Below are positions 1 to 13,100 of a stretch of 64,000 nucleotides of DNA, piece by piece. Source of the DNA: Eurosta solidaginis (lineage: Eukaryota > Arthropoda > Insecta > Diptera > Tephritidae); contig NC_090321.1 of NCBI RefSeq assembly GCF_040869045.1, positions 77,533,183-77,597,182 on the forward strand, read 5' to 3'. Position numbers and translations under genes: made by a program. The notes beneath the pieces were generated by a model. The model was given only the letters and a program-made list of their open reading frames with translations. It was not told where the DNA came from and made no database searches. The first letter of the stretch is position 1. Each line of letters opens with the position of its first letter.

Positions 1-648
1 GAAAAAGTCCCGAAATGACCCCGATGGCATCCTGAACGGATACCGAAAACCATCCAGAAATGATGCCGGAAAGGTCCACAAATGATCACCTAATAGTCTC
101 GAAATGACGCCGACGGAATCCCGGACATATCTCGAAAACCATCCAGAATGATGCCAAAAGGGTCCCCAAAAGATCCCGTATTAGTCGCGAAAATGTCCCG
201 AAATGACCCCGACAGGATCCCGGACGGATCACGAAGACCAACCAGAAATGATGCCGGTAGGTACCCTAAATGATTCCGAAATAGTCCCGAAATGACTCCG
301 TCGTGATCCCAGACGGATCCCGAAAACTATCCAGAAATGGTGCCGGAAAGGTCCCCAAATGATCCCCTAATAGTCTCGAAACGACCCCGACGGGATCCCG
401 GACGGATCCCGAAAACCATCCAGAAATGATGCCGGAAGGGTCCCCAAATGATCGCGAAATGATCCCGGAATAGTCCCGAAAAAGTCCCAAAATAACCCCG
501 AAAACTATACAGAAATTATCCCGGAAGGGTCCCAAAATGATCCCGAAATAGTCCCGAAAAAGTCCCGAAATGACCCCGGCGGGATCCCGGACGGATCCCG
601 AAAGCCATCCACAAATAATCCCGGAAGGTTCTCGATATGACCCTAACG
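1..648. repeat. ~100-bp satellite array A (window starts inside it)
   Basis: Degenerate tandem repeat built from short motifs such as GATCCCGGACGGATCCCGAA, CCATCCAGAAATGATGCCG and GTCCCGAAATGACCCCGAC. The unit is about 100 bp and has internal ~11-bp similarity around GATCCCG. Open frames on both strands here come from the periodic sequence and repeat the same few residues; they are not genes. The array is open at the left edge of the window. Confidence 0.9.
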
Positions 649-1437
649 GGAGTACAAATAAGGTGAAGCTAATTATAAAACCATGTTAATAAGGCAGCAG
701 GTGCGTTGGAGCGAATAAAAAGTTACAAAGAAACATACAGGTAAAGCTAATAAAAGCGTGCTAATAAAAACAATTGAAGGAGGGCGGATGGCGGGAGGAG
801 ACGGAGATCACCACCGACCGTTTTTCCAAAATTGTTTAGATCTCCATCTATATGAGCCAGATACCAGAAATTACTGATTTAGGAGAAAATTTATATTGAG
901 TTATAACAATTTATAGATTTTACATCAGAGGTGGGAGAAGGGGGGAGGGGGACGGAGGGTGTCACTGCTCATTATGTAAGCCCTCGACATATTTGACCCA
1001 TTGAGTCTGTAATATTGGTGAAGGCCCGTATAGGTAAAGTTATAATGTGTAAAAATTATTAAAAAGTATTTGTTCGAAGGGGGTCGTGGGTCCCTACCCC
1101 CTTTCTATGTTCGAAAAAAATTTCGCTAGTAGACTATTGTCTGTGTCCCAAATTTCATCAAAATCCGTGTAGCCGTTCTGGCGTAATTCAGTCGCAAAGA
1201 CGAAAAAATACAATAATTAAATTATAACTGTTCCTAGGGGGCGGGGACCTCCCCCCTTTTCAAAAAAATATAGCTAGTAGATCCTTCTAGACTATTGGCT
1301 ATATTTGTGCAAAATTTCATCCAAATCGGTCCAGCCGTTCTTGCGTGATTGAGTCACAAAGACAAACGTCTGGACAAACATCCAAACATCCAAACATCCA
1401 AACATCTAAACATCCAAACTTTGCCATTTATAATATA
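649..1437 (+). repeat. Non-satellite tail of composite repeat, copy 1
   Basis: The sequence directly after array A is repeated almost word for word after array B (4829-5492). Shared landmarks are GGTGAAG..AATTATAAAACCATG, a G-rich stretch, two AAATTTCATC blocks and a terminal run of CATCCAAA units before TTTGCCATTTATAATATA. The two copies therefore form one repeat type: satellite block followed by this tail. Copy 2 lacks about 100 bp present here near 1182-1280. No coding potential is seen. Confidence 0.8.
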
Positions 1438-1584
1438 CTAGCCTTTACCCGCGGCCCCGTCCGCAAGGAGAAAATTAAATATAAGGGATATTCACGTTAG
1501 CCTGCTTATCAAGTTATCTGTTTAAAAAGATGTTTCTGTCCAATTCATTTTATTTTCGTAATTGAGTAAAAAGAGAACTAAATG
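1438..1584 (+). repeat. Head of the second composite repeat
   Basis: Starts CTAGCCTTTACCCGCGGCCC, a type of motif common at ends of dispersed arthropod elements, and leads into array B after about 150 bp. Part of it (TAGCCTGCTTATCA) recurs in inverted orientation near 58935. I infer that this is the upstream end of the second composite element. Confidence 0.45.
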
Positions 1585-4500
1585 AGCTGATAACCTGACA
1601 GGATCCCCAAATGATCCCGAAATTATCCAGAAAAATCCACGAAATGACCCCGACGCTATCGCGGACAAATCCCGAAAACCATTTAGAAATGCCACGGGAG
1701 GGTCTCCAAAAGTTCCCGGAATAGTCCCAAAAAACCCGAAATGACAACGACACGATTCTAGACTTATCCAGAGAACCACAAAGAAATGATGCCTGAAGGG
1801 TACCAAAATGATCCCGAAATAGTCCCGAAAAAGTTCCGAAATGACCCTGACGGGCTCCCGGACGGTTCTCAAAAACCATCCAGAAAATATCCAGGAAGGG
1901 ACTATAGGGGATCCACGACGGATCGCGAAAACCATACAGAAATGATTCCGGAAGGGTCCCAAAATGATCCCGTATTAGTTCCGAAAAAGTCCTGAAATGA
2001 CCCCGACGGGATCCCAGACGGATTCCGAAAACTATCCAGAAATGATGCCGGAAAGGTCCTCAAATAATCCCCTAATAGTCCCGAAATGACCCTGACGGGA
2101 TCTCGAACGACTCCTAAATGACCCTGACGGGATCCCGGACAGATCTCGAAATCCATCCAGAAATGATCTTGGAAACCCAAAATAATCCCGAAACAATATC
2201 TGAAAAGTCCAGAAATTACCCCGACGGGATCCCTCACGGATCCCAAAAACTATCCAGAAATGATGCCGGAATGTCCTCAAATGATCCCCTAATAGTTCCG
2301 AAATGACCGAAAACCATCCAGAAATTATGCCGGAAGGGACCCCAAATGATCCCGAATACCATACAGAAATGATACCGGAAAATACCCCAAATGATCCCCA
2401 AATAGTCCCAAAAAAGTTCCGAAATGACTCGGAAGGGATCCCGGACGGATCCCGAAAACCATCCAGAAATTATGCCGAAAGGGTCCCCTAATGATCAGAT
2501 ACCAGTCGATAAAAAGTCCCGAAATAACCCCGACGGGATCCCGGACGGATCCTCAAAATCATATAGAAATGATGCCGGAAGGTACCCCAAATGATCCCGA
2601 AATAGTCCCGAAATGACCCTGGCAGGATCCCGTACGGATCCCGAAAACCATCCAGAAATGATGCCGAAAGGCTCCCCTAATTAGCCCGTATTAGTCCCGA
2701 AAAAGTCCCGAAATGACCCCGACGGGATTCCTGACGGATCCCGAAAAGCATCCAGAAATAATGCCGAAAGGGTCCGCAAATCATCCCGTATTAGTAAAGA
2801 AAAAGTCCTGAATTGACCCCGTCGGGATCCCGGATGGATCCCGAAAACTATCTAGAAATGATGCCGGAAGGTACCCCAAATGATCCCGAAATAGTCCCGA
2901 AATGACCCCGACGGGATCCCGGACGGATCCCGAAAACTATCTAGAAATGATGCCGGAAGGTATCCCGAATTATTCCCGAAATGACCCTGACGGGATCTCG
3001 GACGGATCCCTAAAACCATCTAGAAATGGTGCCGGAAGGTACCTCAAATGATCCCGAAATAGTACCGAAATGACCCCGACGGGATCCCGGACGGATCCCG
3101 AAAACCATATAGAAATGATGCCGGAAGGTACCCCAAAGTATCCCGAAATAGTTCCGTAATAAACCTGACGGGATCACGGACGGATCCCGAAAACCATCTA
3201 GAAATGATGCCGGAAGGTACCTCAAATGATCCCGAAATGACCCCGACGGGATCCCGGACGGATCCCGAAAACCATCCAGAAATGATGCCGAAAGCGTCCC
3301 CAAATGATCCCGTATTAGTCGAGAAAAAGTCCCGAAATGACCCCGACTGGTTCCCGGACGGATCCCGAAAAGCATCCAGATATGATGCCGAAAGGGTCCC
3401 CAAATGATCCCGTATAAGTCGAGAAAAAGTCCCGAAATGACCAAGACGGGATCCCGGACGGATCCCGAAAACCATCCAGAAATGATGCCGAAAGCGTCCC
3501 CAAATGATCCCGCATTAGTCGAGAAAAAGTCCCGAAATTACCCCGACGGGTTCCCGGACGGATCCCGAAAAGCATCCAGATATGATGCCGAAAGGGTCGC
3601 CAAATGATCCCGTATTAGTCGAGAAAAAGTCCCGAAATAACCCCGACGGGATCCCGAACGGATCCTCAAAATCATATAGAAGTGATGCCGGAAGGTACCC
3701 CAAATGATCCCAAAATAGTCCCGAAATGACCCTGATTGGATCCTGGACGGATCCCGAAAACCATCTAGCAATGATGCCGGAAGGTACCTCAAATGAACCC
3801 GTATTAGTCAAGAAAAAGTCCCAAAATTACCCTGAAGGGATCCCGAACGGATCCCGAAAACCATACAGAAATGATGCCGAAAAGGTCCCCAAATGATCCC
3901 GTATAAGTCGAGAAAAAGTCCCGAAATGACCAAGACGGGATCCCGGACGGATCCCTAAAACCATCTAGCAATGATGCCGGAAGCTACCCCAAATCATCCC
4001 GTATTAGTCGAGAAAAAGTCCAGAAATGACCCCGACGGGATCCCTGATGGATCCCGAAAACCATCTAGAAATGATGCCGGAAGGTACCTCAAAGGAACCC
4101 GTATTAGTCGAGAAAAAGTCCCAAAATGACCCTGAAGGGATCCCGAACGGATCCCGAAAACCACACAGAAATGATGCCGAAAAGGTCCCCAAATTATCCC
4201 GTATTAGTCGAGAAAAAGTCCCGAAATTACCCCGACGGGATCCCGGACGGATCCCGAAAACCATCGAGAAATGATGCCGAAAGGGTCCCCAAATGATCCC
4301 GTATTAGTCGAGAAAGGGCCCCGAAATGACCCTGACGGGATCCGGACGGAACCCGAAAACCATCCAGAAATGATGCCGAAAGGGTCCTCACATGATCCCG
4401 TATCAGTCGAGAAAAAGTCCAGAAATGACCCCGGCGGGACCCGGACGGATCCCGAAAACCATCCAGAAATGATGCCGAAAGGCTCCCCAAATGATCCCGT

Positions 4501-4828
4501 CTTAGTCGAGAAAAAGTTCCGAAATGACCCCGACGGGATCCCGGACGGATCCCGAAAACCGTCCAGAAATGATGCCGGAAGGGTCCCCAAATGATCGCGA
4601 AATAGTCCCGAAATTATCCCGGAATAGTCCCGAAAATGTCCCAAAATAATCCCGACGGAATCCCGGACGGATCCCGAAAACTATACACAAATGATCCCGG
4701 AAGGGTCCCAAAATAATCCCGGAATAGTCCCGAAAAAGTCCAGAAATGACCCCGGCGGGATCGCGGACGGATCCCGAAAACCATCCAGAAATGATCCCTG
4801 AAGGGTCTCGATATGACCCAAACGGGAT
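1585..4828. repeat. ~100-bp satellite array B (about 32 units)
   Basis: Same satellite as array A. In the better-kept part, the anchor GTATTAGTCGAG or its variants recurs at 4201, 4301, 4400 and 4499, giving a 99-100 bp period. Units differ by single-base changes and by loss of sub-blocks; units with GTATTAGTCGAG cluster at 3200-4500, which suggests local expansion of one variant. Frames on both strands are artefacts of the period. Confidence 0.92.
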
Positions 4829-5492
4829 TACAAATAGGGTGAAGATAATTATAAAACCATGTTAATAAGGCAACAGGCGCGTTGGAGCGAATGAAGAATT
4901 ACAAAGAAACATACAGGTAAAGCTAATAAAAGCGTGCTAATAAAAACAATTGAAGGAGGGCGGATGGCGGGAGGAGGAGAGTACCACTGATCGTTTTTCC
5001 AAAATTGTTTAGATCTCGATCTGTATGAGCCAGATACCAAAAATTATTGATTTTAGGACAAAATTTACATTGAGTTATAACAATTTATAGATTTTGCACG
5101 AGAGGGGAAAGGGGGAGGGGGGGGGGTGTATCACTGCTCACTTTGTAAGCCCTCGACTTATTTCTCCCATTGAGTTTGTAATATTGGTGAAGGTCAGTAT
5201 ACGTAAAGTTATAATGTGTAAAAATTGTTAAAAAGTAATTATTCGAAGGGGTCGTGGGACCCCCTTCCCCCTTTCCATGTTCGAAAAAAATTTCGCCAGT
5301 AGCCTATTATCTCTGTCCCAAATTTCATCAAAATCCGTGAAGCCGTTCTGGCGTGATCCTTCTAGACTATTGGCTATATGCATGCCAAATTTCATATAAA
5401 TCCGTCCAGCCGTTCTTGCGTGATTGAGTCACAAAGACAAACGTCTGGACAAACATCCAAACATCCAAACTTTGCCATTTATAATATATATT
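4829..5492 (+). repeat. Non-satellite tail of composite repeat, copy 2
   Basis: Second copy of 649-1437, with the same order of blocks and an internal ~100-bp deletion: GCCGTTCTGGCGTGA runs straight into TCCTTCTAGACTATTGGC. It ends in fewer CATCCAAA units before TTTGCCATTTATAATATA. Confidence 0.8.
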
Positions 5493-5521
5493 AGATATTA
5501 GATTAGATATATTAGAGTCAA

Positions 5522-6651
5522 ATAAAGAAAGTACTTTATCACATATTGTTTCCCTAGCCAATTTAAATGTTATACTTACAAAATTAAATGCGCCAATTGC
5601 AACTTCCATTAGGTCTGCTTCGTCTGCAACAAAGGCCACATCATCCCGTAGTTTCAAAACTTTAGCCGGATTCCGGCAAGAACGATGGTCATGGCCCATG
5701 CGCCAACTGCGGAAGCATGCTCCATCTGGGCGTAGTGGATACGGGCAGTTGGGCTTCATGTGCCCATGTGGCTAGCAATTAAAGCACAGCGTCGAATGTA
5801 CTTCCGGTGTCGTTGTTCTTTGCCCAGTGTTTGTTGTTGTTGATTGTTGTTTTAAGTTTGTTGTGATGAGCTGCTTGGGAGCAATTCCAGTGACGTTGGT
5901 CGCAGTAAATTTTTGTTGGTAGCGAATTACCAATGTCTTCAATTCGTCGAGAGTGCGTGCCATCATGAAGAGTTGAATGCTCTGAACCGAGTTCCCCATA
6001 CCGTCGATGATGAAATCTATTAGCTTAGTTTCGGCAATATTGGCACGCTTTGCGTTCGGCGGTCAGCGCCTTCTTTAGGGCGTCGTAATTTAGTGCGGTT
6101 GTTGTTGATAGAGACTCGTGCCATCCCTGTTAGCGAACGGCGGAAAGCAAGAAGCTTGAAGCTATCTCCGTTGAATTTCGGGAGAGCGTGCTCGATATAT
6201 CCAAAGTCTAGACGGCGCTTGTTCTTGATGGAGACCCGACCGCCGAGATCCTCGGTTCTCTTGATTAGTGTCAAGATTTCAAGCCTCTTCTAGGATCGGC
6301 AGTGGCAGTATTAGCACTTAATAAATTGGAGACATCGGCAGCATTAGTGTCTATTATATTGGCGGCCACGGCAGTAGTAGTGGCATCAATATCGACGGCA
6401 TCGCCAGTTTCGTCAGAAGCAGAGGCTATTGTATTTGCTACAGCTCCCACTACGCTCTGCAATAGGTTGCGTAACTGTTGCGTTGTGGTTGATGGAAGTT
6501 CCACCCCGGCCTCTTGTGGTGTATTCGTCAATTTTTGTTTTGGGTTGGCCATTTTAGTTATCCAATAAATATAAATTTTTCCAAATGGGGTATGTGGTTG
6601 TCTCCACACCTGAGTTATAAAATTAACGATTTTATATGTATTTAAAGTCAA
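5522..6651 (-). pseudogene. Ty3/gypsy gag remnant (mdg3-like zinc knuckles)
   Basis: Minus-strand pieces in different frames make up a broken Gag. 6651-6271 is an acidic, alanine/threonine-rich N-terminal part; 6274-6020 holds LPKFNGDSFKLLAFRRSL, typical of retroelement Gag; 5999-5772 runs to CFNC; 5759-5367 holds CPYPLRPDGACFRSWRMGH and DHRSC. The last two join into two CCHC-like knuckles, the second with a Cys changed to Ser (CFRSWRMGH). An uncertain stretch follows and no reverse transcriptase is seen. No LTR was found beside it. The two-knuckle pattern resembles mdg3/micropia-type elements; family placement is tentative. Confidence 0.65.
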
Positions 6652-7737
<1,086 letters not shown>

Positions 7738-8240
7738 TCTATATATATATAAAAGAAAGTGGCGTTAGTTACACTATTTATAACTCAAGAACGGATGAAC
7801 CGATTTGGTTGAAAATTGGTGGAGAGGTAGCTTAGAACCAGGAGACGGACATAGGATACTGTTTATCCCGTTCTGGCTAGGGTATTGAGATCAAAACGTG
7901 GACCTGCGTAATCCTGGGATGAGTTTGTACAATATGTGACTAAGCCAAAACGTGAACCCGGGTACCCCTAGAATGTGTTTATAGAATATGGATAACAAAT
8001 CAAAGCTGTTGATGAGTGCTTTAGTAGAGGGTAATTTTCATACCCTGGGTGACTAGGGTCTCGAGATATAAGCCAAAACGTGGACCCGTGTATGCCTAGA
8101 CAGTGTTTATATTGGGATATAAAATTTTCTAACAAAATTAGGGAGGCTCGAAATTCATTTCAGACCTATGGTCCCATGGACAATATTACTCAGAATGACC
8201 CATAGATTCAGAAACTGGATGTGCCTTTTCAACAATAAAT
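7738..8240 (+). mobile_element. Helitron-type 5' end, non-autonomous fragment
   Basis: Begins A^TCTATATATATATAAAAG, the TC plus TATA-rich start common to insect Helitrons, followed by AACTCAAGAACGGATGAACC and several GTGGACC/GTGAACC-type blocks about 90-100 bp apart. No Rep or helicase coding is present and no 3' hairpin with CTAG could be placed, so only the start is firm. Confidence 0.5.
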
Positions 8241-8734
8241 TTGCACCACCCTAATACATATGTATGTATTATAAAGGGTACATAGTAAAAAAATTCGAAT
8301 AACGTACCGTACACGTTCTATTTACATTTTGTTTTCGAGGCTTGTTTCTATTCGATTGCAATGCTTATGTTATGTTATATTGCAAGTTTTATTTACAGCA
8401 GACACAGTGGTTTGGGTCTTCAAACACCATGCAAAGACGGTCGGTGCAATGCCAGATCTAGGTTTTCAATTTTTGATTCAAAAATATCGGGAGAGATGTC
8501 AAAAGACGCGTCTTGACCTCAGTATTAATAAGCCGAAGACGGAAAATGTTGAGTCGTTCAAAAGATATTAACGAAAAACCGAAAAATTAAGCCGGGTCCC
8601 TCCGAAACGGGGGTGAGATTCATAGTATTTTTGTGCACAACACTATTTTCTTATTTGGCGGCCTTCCGTGCAAAACCCCTCTGTACACACATTTTTTTCC
8701 TGTGTACAACAATATTACAAAAACCACATGAAAA
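8241..8734. other. Unassigned dispersed sequence
   Basis: Intronic sequence with no supported gene. The words around GGGTCCCTCCGAAACGGG and GAAAAACCGAAAAATTAAGC look like an old dispersed repeat, but no ends or partner copy are visible. Confidence 0.35.
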
Positions 8735-9905
8735 TTGCCAACTTTAACTGCAAATATCTCATTTATTTTCCGCCATCAGATTATTGTTGTCGATGTCAGT
8801 ACGCGTCTTCTGACTCCTTTCCCGAAACGAGTATTAACAGTCGACCCCTGCTCTAGTCTTTTACCTTTTACTAACAAAGGCGAGTCATATCGACCGATAT
8901 CACTCCTTTCGCCAGTAGCGAAGACATTTACGGCATCTTTGCCTCGCCACGCACCAATATGGCTTCCATAAAATACACAGCACCACCACCGCACTAAATG
9001 CCGTAAACACCCAGATTAATTACAGACTAAATCAGGAAAAAACCCATCATAGGACGATGCTCGTGGCACTTGACATGTCAAAAGCTTTTGACACAGTCAA
9101 CCACGGCACGCTACTCCAAGACATAGAAGGCTCACACCTTCCCCCTTGTCTAAAAATATGTATCGCAAATTATATGAATGGTCGGCAAGCGTCGGTTCAA
9201 TTTAGGAACGAAATCTCAAAGCCTAGGAAAATTAAACAAGGGGTACCACAGGATGGTGTCCTTTCCCCGCTTCTGTTTAATTTCTACATATGAAACCAAC
9301 AAGAAGGAGTTACAATCATTTCCTATGCTGACGATTGCACGCTTATGGCAACAGGACCTAGCCCCTCACTTGGTGAATTAGTTTCTAAAATAAACAGCTA
9401 TCTCCCCGATATTTCTAGTTTCTTGACCTCGCGCAGCGACGAAATCCACGCCCTCTGCTTACGACGTGGAAGGAACAGATGTCGCAAATATTGGACTTCA
9501 TGCCGATGGTGTCACACTACCGACTGTCAATCACCCAAAGATTTTAGGAGTAACGTTCGATAATACTCTGAGCTTCAAGACGCATGTCATCGAAATTTTA
9601 TTTAAAGTACAAAGCCGCAACAAAATCCTCAAGTCGCTTGCCGGCAGCACCTGAGGAAAAGATAAAAAAAAACGTTGGAAAGTGAAAGTAGTGAGGTCAC
9701 AGAGCTCAACATTCAAGTGCACAACGAAATGCTGAGCAGGCAGTTTTTGTTAAATTTCCACGAACCTAGCAAACAACTGCTTGATCTAGCCCCGCCTCCA
9801 CGGGTGATACGGAACATCTCTATAAGCTTTATGACGAGAACCGGCACCTGCCAACACAACCGTTTGATCTAGACAAGCATAAGCAGGCCCTCGTCATTTG
9901 TCGCT
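8735..9905 (+). pseudogene. Jockey-clade LINE reverse transcriptase fragment
   Basis: Frameshifted pieces of a non-LTR reverse transcriptase in order: ESYRPISLLSPVAKTF (near 8880), LVALDMSKAFDTVNHGTLL (9060), KIKQGVPQDGVLSPLLFN (9228-9285), the catalytic SYADDCTLMATG (near 9330, one frame over), then KILGVTFDNTLSFKTHV (9538) and NEMLSRQFLLNFHEP (9728). The region between the last two is partly missing. The match to the other two Jockey tails in this window (24500 and 47985) supports the family. It has no endonuclease or ORF1 and is dead. Confidence 0.8.
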
Positions 9906-10562
9906 ACTTTCAGGTATTGGTATATTCGGGGTTTGACGCTGCAGCATAATTAGCGTATCCTCCGACTTCAGCACATGTGATATTCAAGCATGGGCCTTTG
10001 GAATAGTGCTCAGTGCCAGTATCAGTGCTGTATTCACCACCTTCATTCATCGTCTTTTCGGTGGAAGTCGGTGTGTCAGCGTTGGATCCCTTTAGTATCA
10101 TCGAGTAAGCTGCATCACCCGTTAGCTTACTAGTCTGTTCGTCTTTACCTTTAATTGCCACTATTGCCCTCCTATTTATGCATTGCAGCTTTTGAGGAAT
10201 GTGGTATTTCAGTACTTAGACTTCCCTCTTCGCTCTGCTTTGCAGATTTAGAGGTGTGGTTCTTGTTTACCCTTCCTCGTCTGTCTCTTAAAATCAGGGT
10301 GTAAAGTTGAGAACTGCTCACAGCAAAGCCTTTGTGAGTGAACTGTCTTCGACATTCTTTCACTGTATCATGGGGCCATGCGAAACGCTCGCTTTCGTCG
10401 ACAGTTGGGTCGATCACTGCAGTCAAGCGCTGCATATATCTTAATGCTGCCCCGTGTTGTGAGAGGGTTCTCCTAAACTCCCTGTATCGCTTCCATCCCA
10501 ACATTAGTTCTGCTTCCGAGTTGGCACATCGCTACTTTACCGAGCGCACTGACTATACAATG
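9906..10562 (-). other. Unassigned minus-strand coding-like stretch
   Basis: Two minus-strand frames (10504-10172, rich in Arg and Ser; 10161-9910, Thr/Ser/Gly-rich) show no domain I can name. They lie between a Jockey fragment and a LINE 3' tail and are probably element or captured sequence. I do not assign a function. Confidence 0.3.
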
Positions 10563-10805
10563 TCATGTTGTTGTAAATGACACTACCCGAAGGGTTTTGG
10601 AATTGTAATCGATGTTGATGGTCCTTACCGGATATAGACCCGGTACTTTCCGGTGACAAGTACCATTAAGATACAAGCCCGACCATCTCGGGAACGATTT
10701 AATATGACCGCATTGCACCTTGTAGGCGATCCCGCCTCCATCACCGAGTTCCATGAAGAACTTGGGGTCGCAAGGACCTCGCCTTCTATGAAACACGATT
10801 CGCCA
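10563..10805 (-). repeat. LINE 3' untranslated-type repeat, minus strand
   Basis: Contains CCTTGCGACCCCAAGTTCTT and, further on, GGTCGGGCTTGTATCTTAATGG and GTACCGGGTCTATATCCGG on the minus strand, ending near a CAACAACA stretch. A diverged relative lies on the minus strand at about 48925-49170 with TGCCGGG, GCACGACCG and CCCCAAA words. It behaves like the 3' end of a Jockey/I-type LINE next to which the LOA copy inserted. Confidence 0.5.
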
Positions 10806-10926
10806 CGGGTAGGTTAGGTTAGGTTGCAAGGGCTGAGCTGGGCACTATGGTAACAGCTCACTACTTAGGCCACCAATGGGCCCATTGTAATACCCTATAC
10901 GGTCTCAAAGAGGACCCCTACCCTCC

Positions 10927-11829
10927 CTAAAGCGGATCAAACCACTTCGTGGAAATTATATATTTTGCTAGAGCCTTTACTTCATAGCTAGAGACCTCAG
11001 CAAGGTCATGTAGAAAAGTTTTACCAAGGATGGCCAACCTACGCCTACTAAGCGCTGGACAATGACAGATAAGGCGCTGGACACACTCCTCCTCTTCCGT
11101 ACATCCAGGTACCCATATAAGGCAGATACTGAAGTGCTGAGCCATCTCGTTAAGAGATCTGCGGCATTCAGTGACCGACTTTGCGTTGTCGACGAATGAG
11201 TCCAGGGCCTTTAATGCGGCCTGGCTGTCTGAGAAAATAAACACCCGTTTACCATCCTTAGGCATAGACCCGAGATGGTTCACAGCCCTGTGTATTGCCA
11301 GCATTTCCGCTTGGTAAACAATACAGTGATCTGGTAGGCGAAAAGAGACCTCTAGACCCAGATCCGGTGAAAAGAGGCCAGCTCCCACCTTCCCGTCAAG
11401 CTTAGAACCATCCGTGAATATGTTGATGACTCCCGGTACCGTATGTTGTCTGGTATTCCAGTCTTGTCGCGATGGTATATATATACTATAGTTTTTAACG
11501 AAGACGTTCTTTGGCGTGTAGTGGTCAGTGCGCACCAGTATTGGGACTGGGGCGTTCGTGCCCAGGATTGTTGCGTGTCCACTAGATCCATTTGACCAGA
11601 GACCTGTTTCCCTTATGCGTAGAGCGGCGATGACCGCTATTTCCTTCGTCACCAGATCAAGAGATGGAAGATATAGCATTGTGTTGAGTGGTTCTGACGG
11701 AGTGGAGCCGAGAGCCCCGGTGATGCAGAGCTCCGAACTTCGTTGCACCTTTTGAAGCATTTTAAGATAGGTAGTTTTAGCTAGTGCAGGCCACCATACC
11801 AAAGCACCATAAAGAAGAATCGGGCGCAC
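10927..11829 (-). pseudogene. LOA LINE RT C-terminus and RNase H
   Basis: Starts within the RT thumb (RPILLYGALVWWPAL), passes through a connection region, then RNase H: FTDGSKLDGKVGAGLF (first Asp), YQAEMLAIHRAV (Glu) and FSDSQAALKAL (second Asp). The stretch LIWVPGCTEEEECVQRLICHCPALSRRRL lacks the normal HSGIEGNE segment: the WVPG block runs directly into the C-terminal CHCPAL block, so about 100 residues, including the last RNase H catalytic region and a finger, are deleted. Confidence 0.8.
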
Positions 11830-12035
11830 AATGGCTGTCTAAATCCAGTAGGCCACCTTAGGGGAGAATCCCCAGGAGGTGCCAATTGCCCTCTTGCAGG
11901 TGAACAGCGCTGCTGCTGCCTTCTTGGATCGCTCCACTATATGGCCACTCCATAATAGCTTCCTATCCAGAATGACTCCCAAATACTTGACTTGATCTCT
12001 AAACGCTAAAAACGTACCCCCAATTTTTGGTGGTG

Positions 12036-13013
12036 TTAGATTTGGTACTTGTACCTCCTCGTGAAGAGGACAAGCTGGGTTTTATCCGGGTTGACTTCCA
12101 AACCTGTGGCTGTGGCCCAGTGCGAAATTTTGGATAGTGCCCCATCCATTAGGTTGCAAAGAGTTTGCGGAAATTTCCCCCGCATGGTGACGCAGATGTC
12201 ATATGCATACGCGATCACTTGGTGACCTTCTGATTCCATGAGGCGTAGTAGTTGGTTGACGGTAACCATCCAAAGTAGTGGAGAGAGAACGCCTCCCTGC
12301 GGAGTGCCTCTGCCGACGGGTCTGCGGATCACGCATCCACCTAGCTCAGTTTTAATCTGCCTACGCGTAAGCAGATTGTATATAAACTCCACCAGGCACG
12401 CGTCGACCCCCAGATCGGTCAGCGCCGAGGTGATGGCCTCCGGGAGAACGTTGTTGAAGGCACCCGCTATATATAGAAATGCCACCAATGTGTATTCCTT
12501 GAGGTCTAGTGACCTTTCGATAACGGATACTAGTGAGTGCAAGGCCGTGTCAGTTTTCCTGCCCTTAGTATAGGCATGTTGAGCTTGCGAAAGAAGCGAC
12601 GGCTCAATCCTCCTCCTGATGTAGTCCTCTAGGATTCTTTCGAGTGCTTTAAGCAGAAAAGAAGATAAGCTTATAGGCCTATAATCATTTGGTTTGGAGT
12701 GGGAGGGTTTCCCTGCCTTGGGGATAAAGACCACGTTGACTTCCCTCCACGATACTGGTACGTAATTGAGCCTAAGACAACCTATAAACATCCCTTTTAT
12801 CCTGGGCCTTATAAGTTCGGCAGTATACTGTGGCCCCGGCGATTTATAGAGCTTGAAGGTCTGTAAAGCCCAATCTATCCTTTTATCATCTGTGATTTCG
12901 CTTATTAGCTGATCATTAGGTGACCCTCCGCTGACAATATTTGAAGACACACCCGCGCTTGCTGGGAGGTGTGTATCCATAAGCAAGTTTATGGTTTCAG
13001 CGCTGGAGTCCAT
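12036..13013 (-). pseudogene. LOA LINE reverse transcriptase
   Basis: 325-residue frame with RT blocks in order: FIPKAGKPSHSKPNDYRPIS, LSQAQHAYTKGRKTDTAL, VAFLYIAGAFNNV (normally DIAGAFD/N), GRGTPQGGVLSPLLW, then AYAYDICVTM and LEVNPDKTQLVLF. The catalytic YADD is changed to YAYD and the first Asp of the finger-palm motif is changed to Tyr (LYIAGAF), so two of the three catalytic aspartates are gone. The related copy at 17310 keeps YADD. Confidence 0.88.
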
Positions 13014-13100
13014 CCAGTGCCCATCCGGCTTTTGGACGTAACTTAGCTGGGTGGAGATTTCGATAGCACCTTCCTTAACCGGGAGGCCGCGGAAGTGGAT

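Noticed and set aside
1..4828. Many 60-146 residue open frames in the first 4.8 kb with repeated residues such as GSFRDPSGIISGWF
   Set aside because: They follow the ~100-bp satellite in every frame on both strands, have no conserved start and no domain; they are translations of a tandem repeat.
1585..4828. Regular direct repeats that might suggest a CRISPR array
   Set aside because: The repeats are head-to-tail satellite units without unique spacers, in a eukaryotic context.
5367..5520. Continuation of the gag frame past the zinc knuckles
   Set aside because: The last ~50 residues run into the composite-repeat tail (CATCCAAA units), so they are not retroelement coding.
10806..10830. TAGGTTAGGTTAGGTT resembling insect telomere repeats
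   Set aside because: It is the tail of the minus-strand LOA LINE (a CCTAACCTAACC end also seen at 36392); flies do not use TTAGG telomeres.
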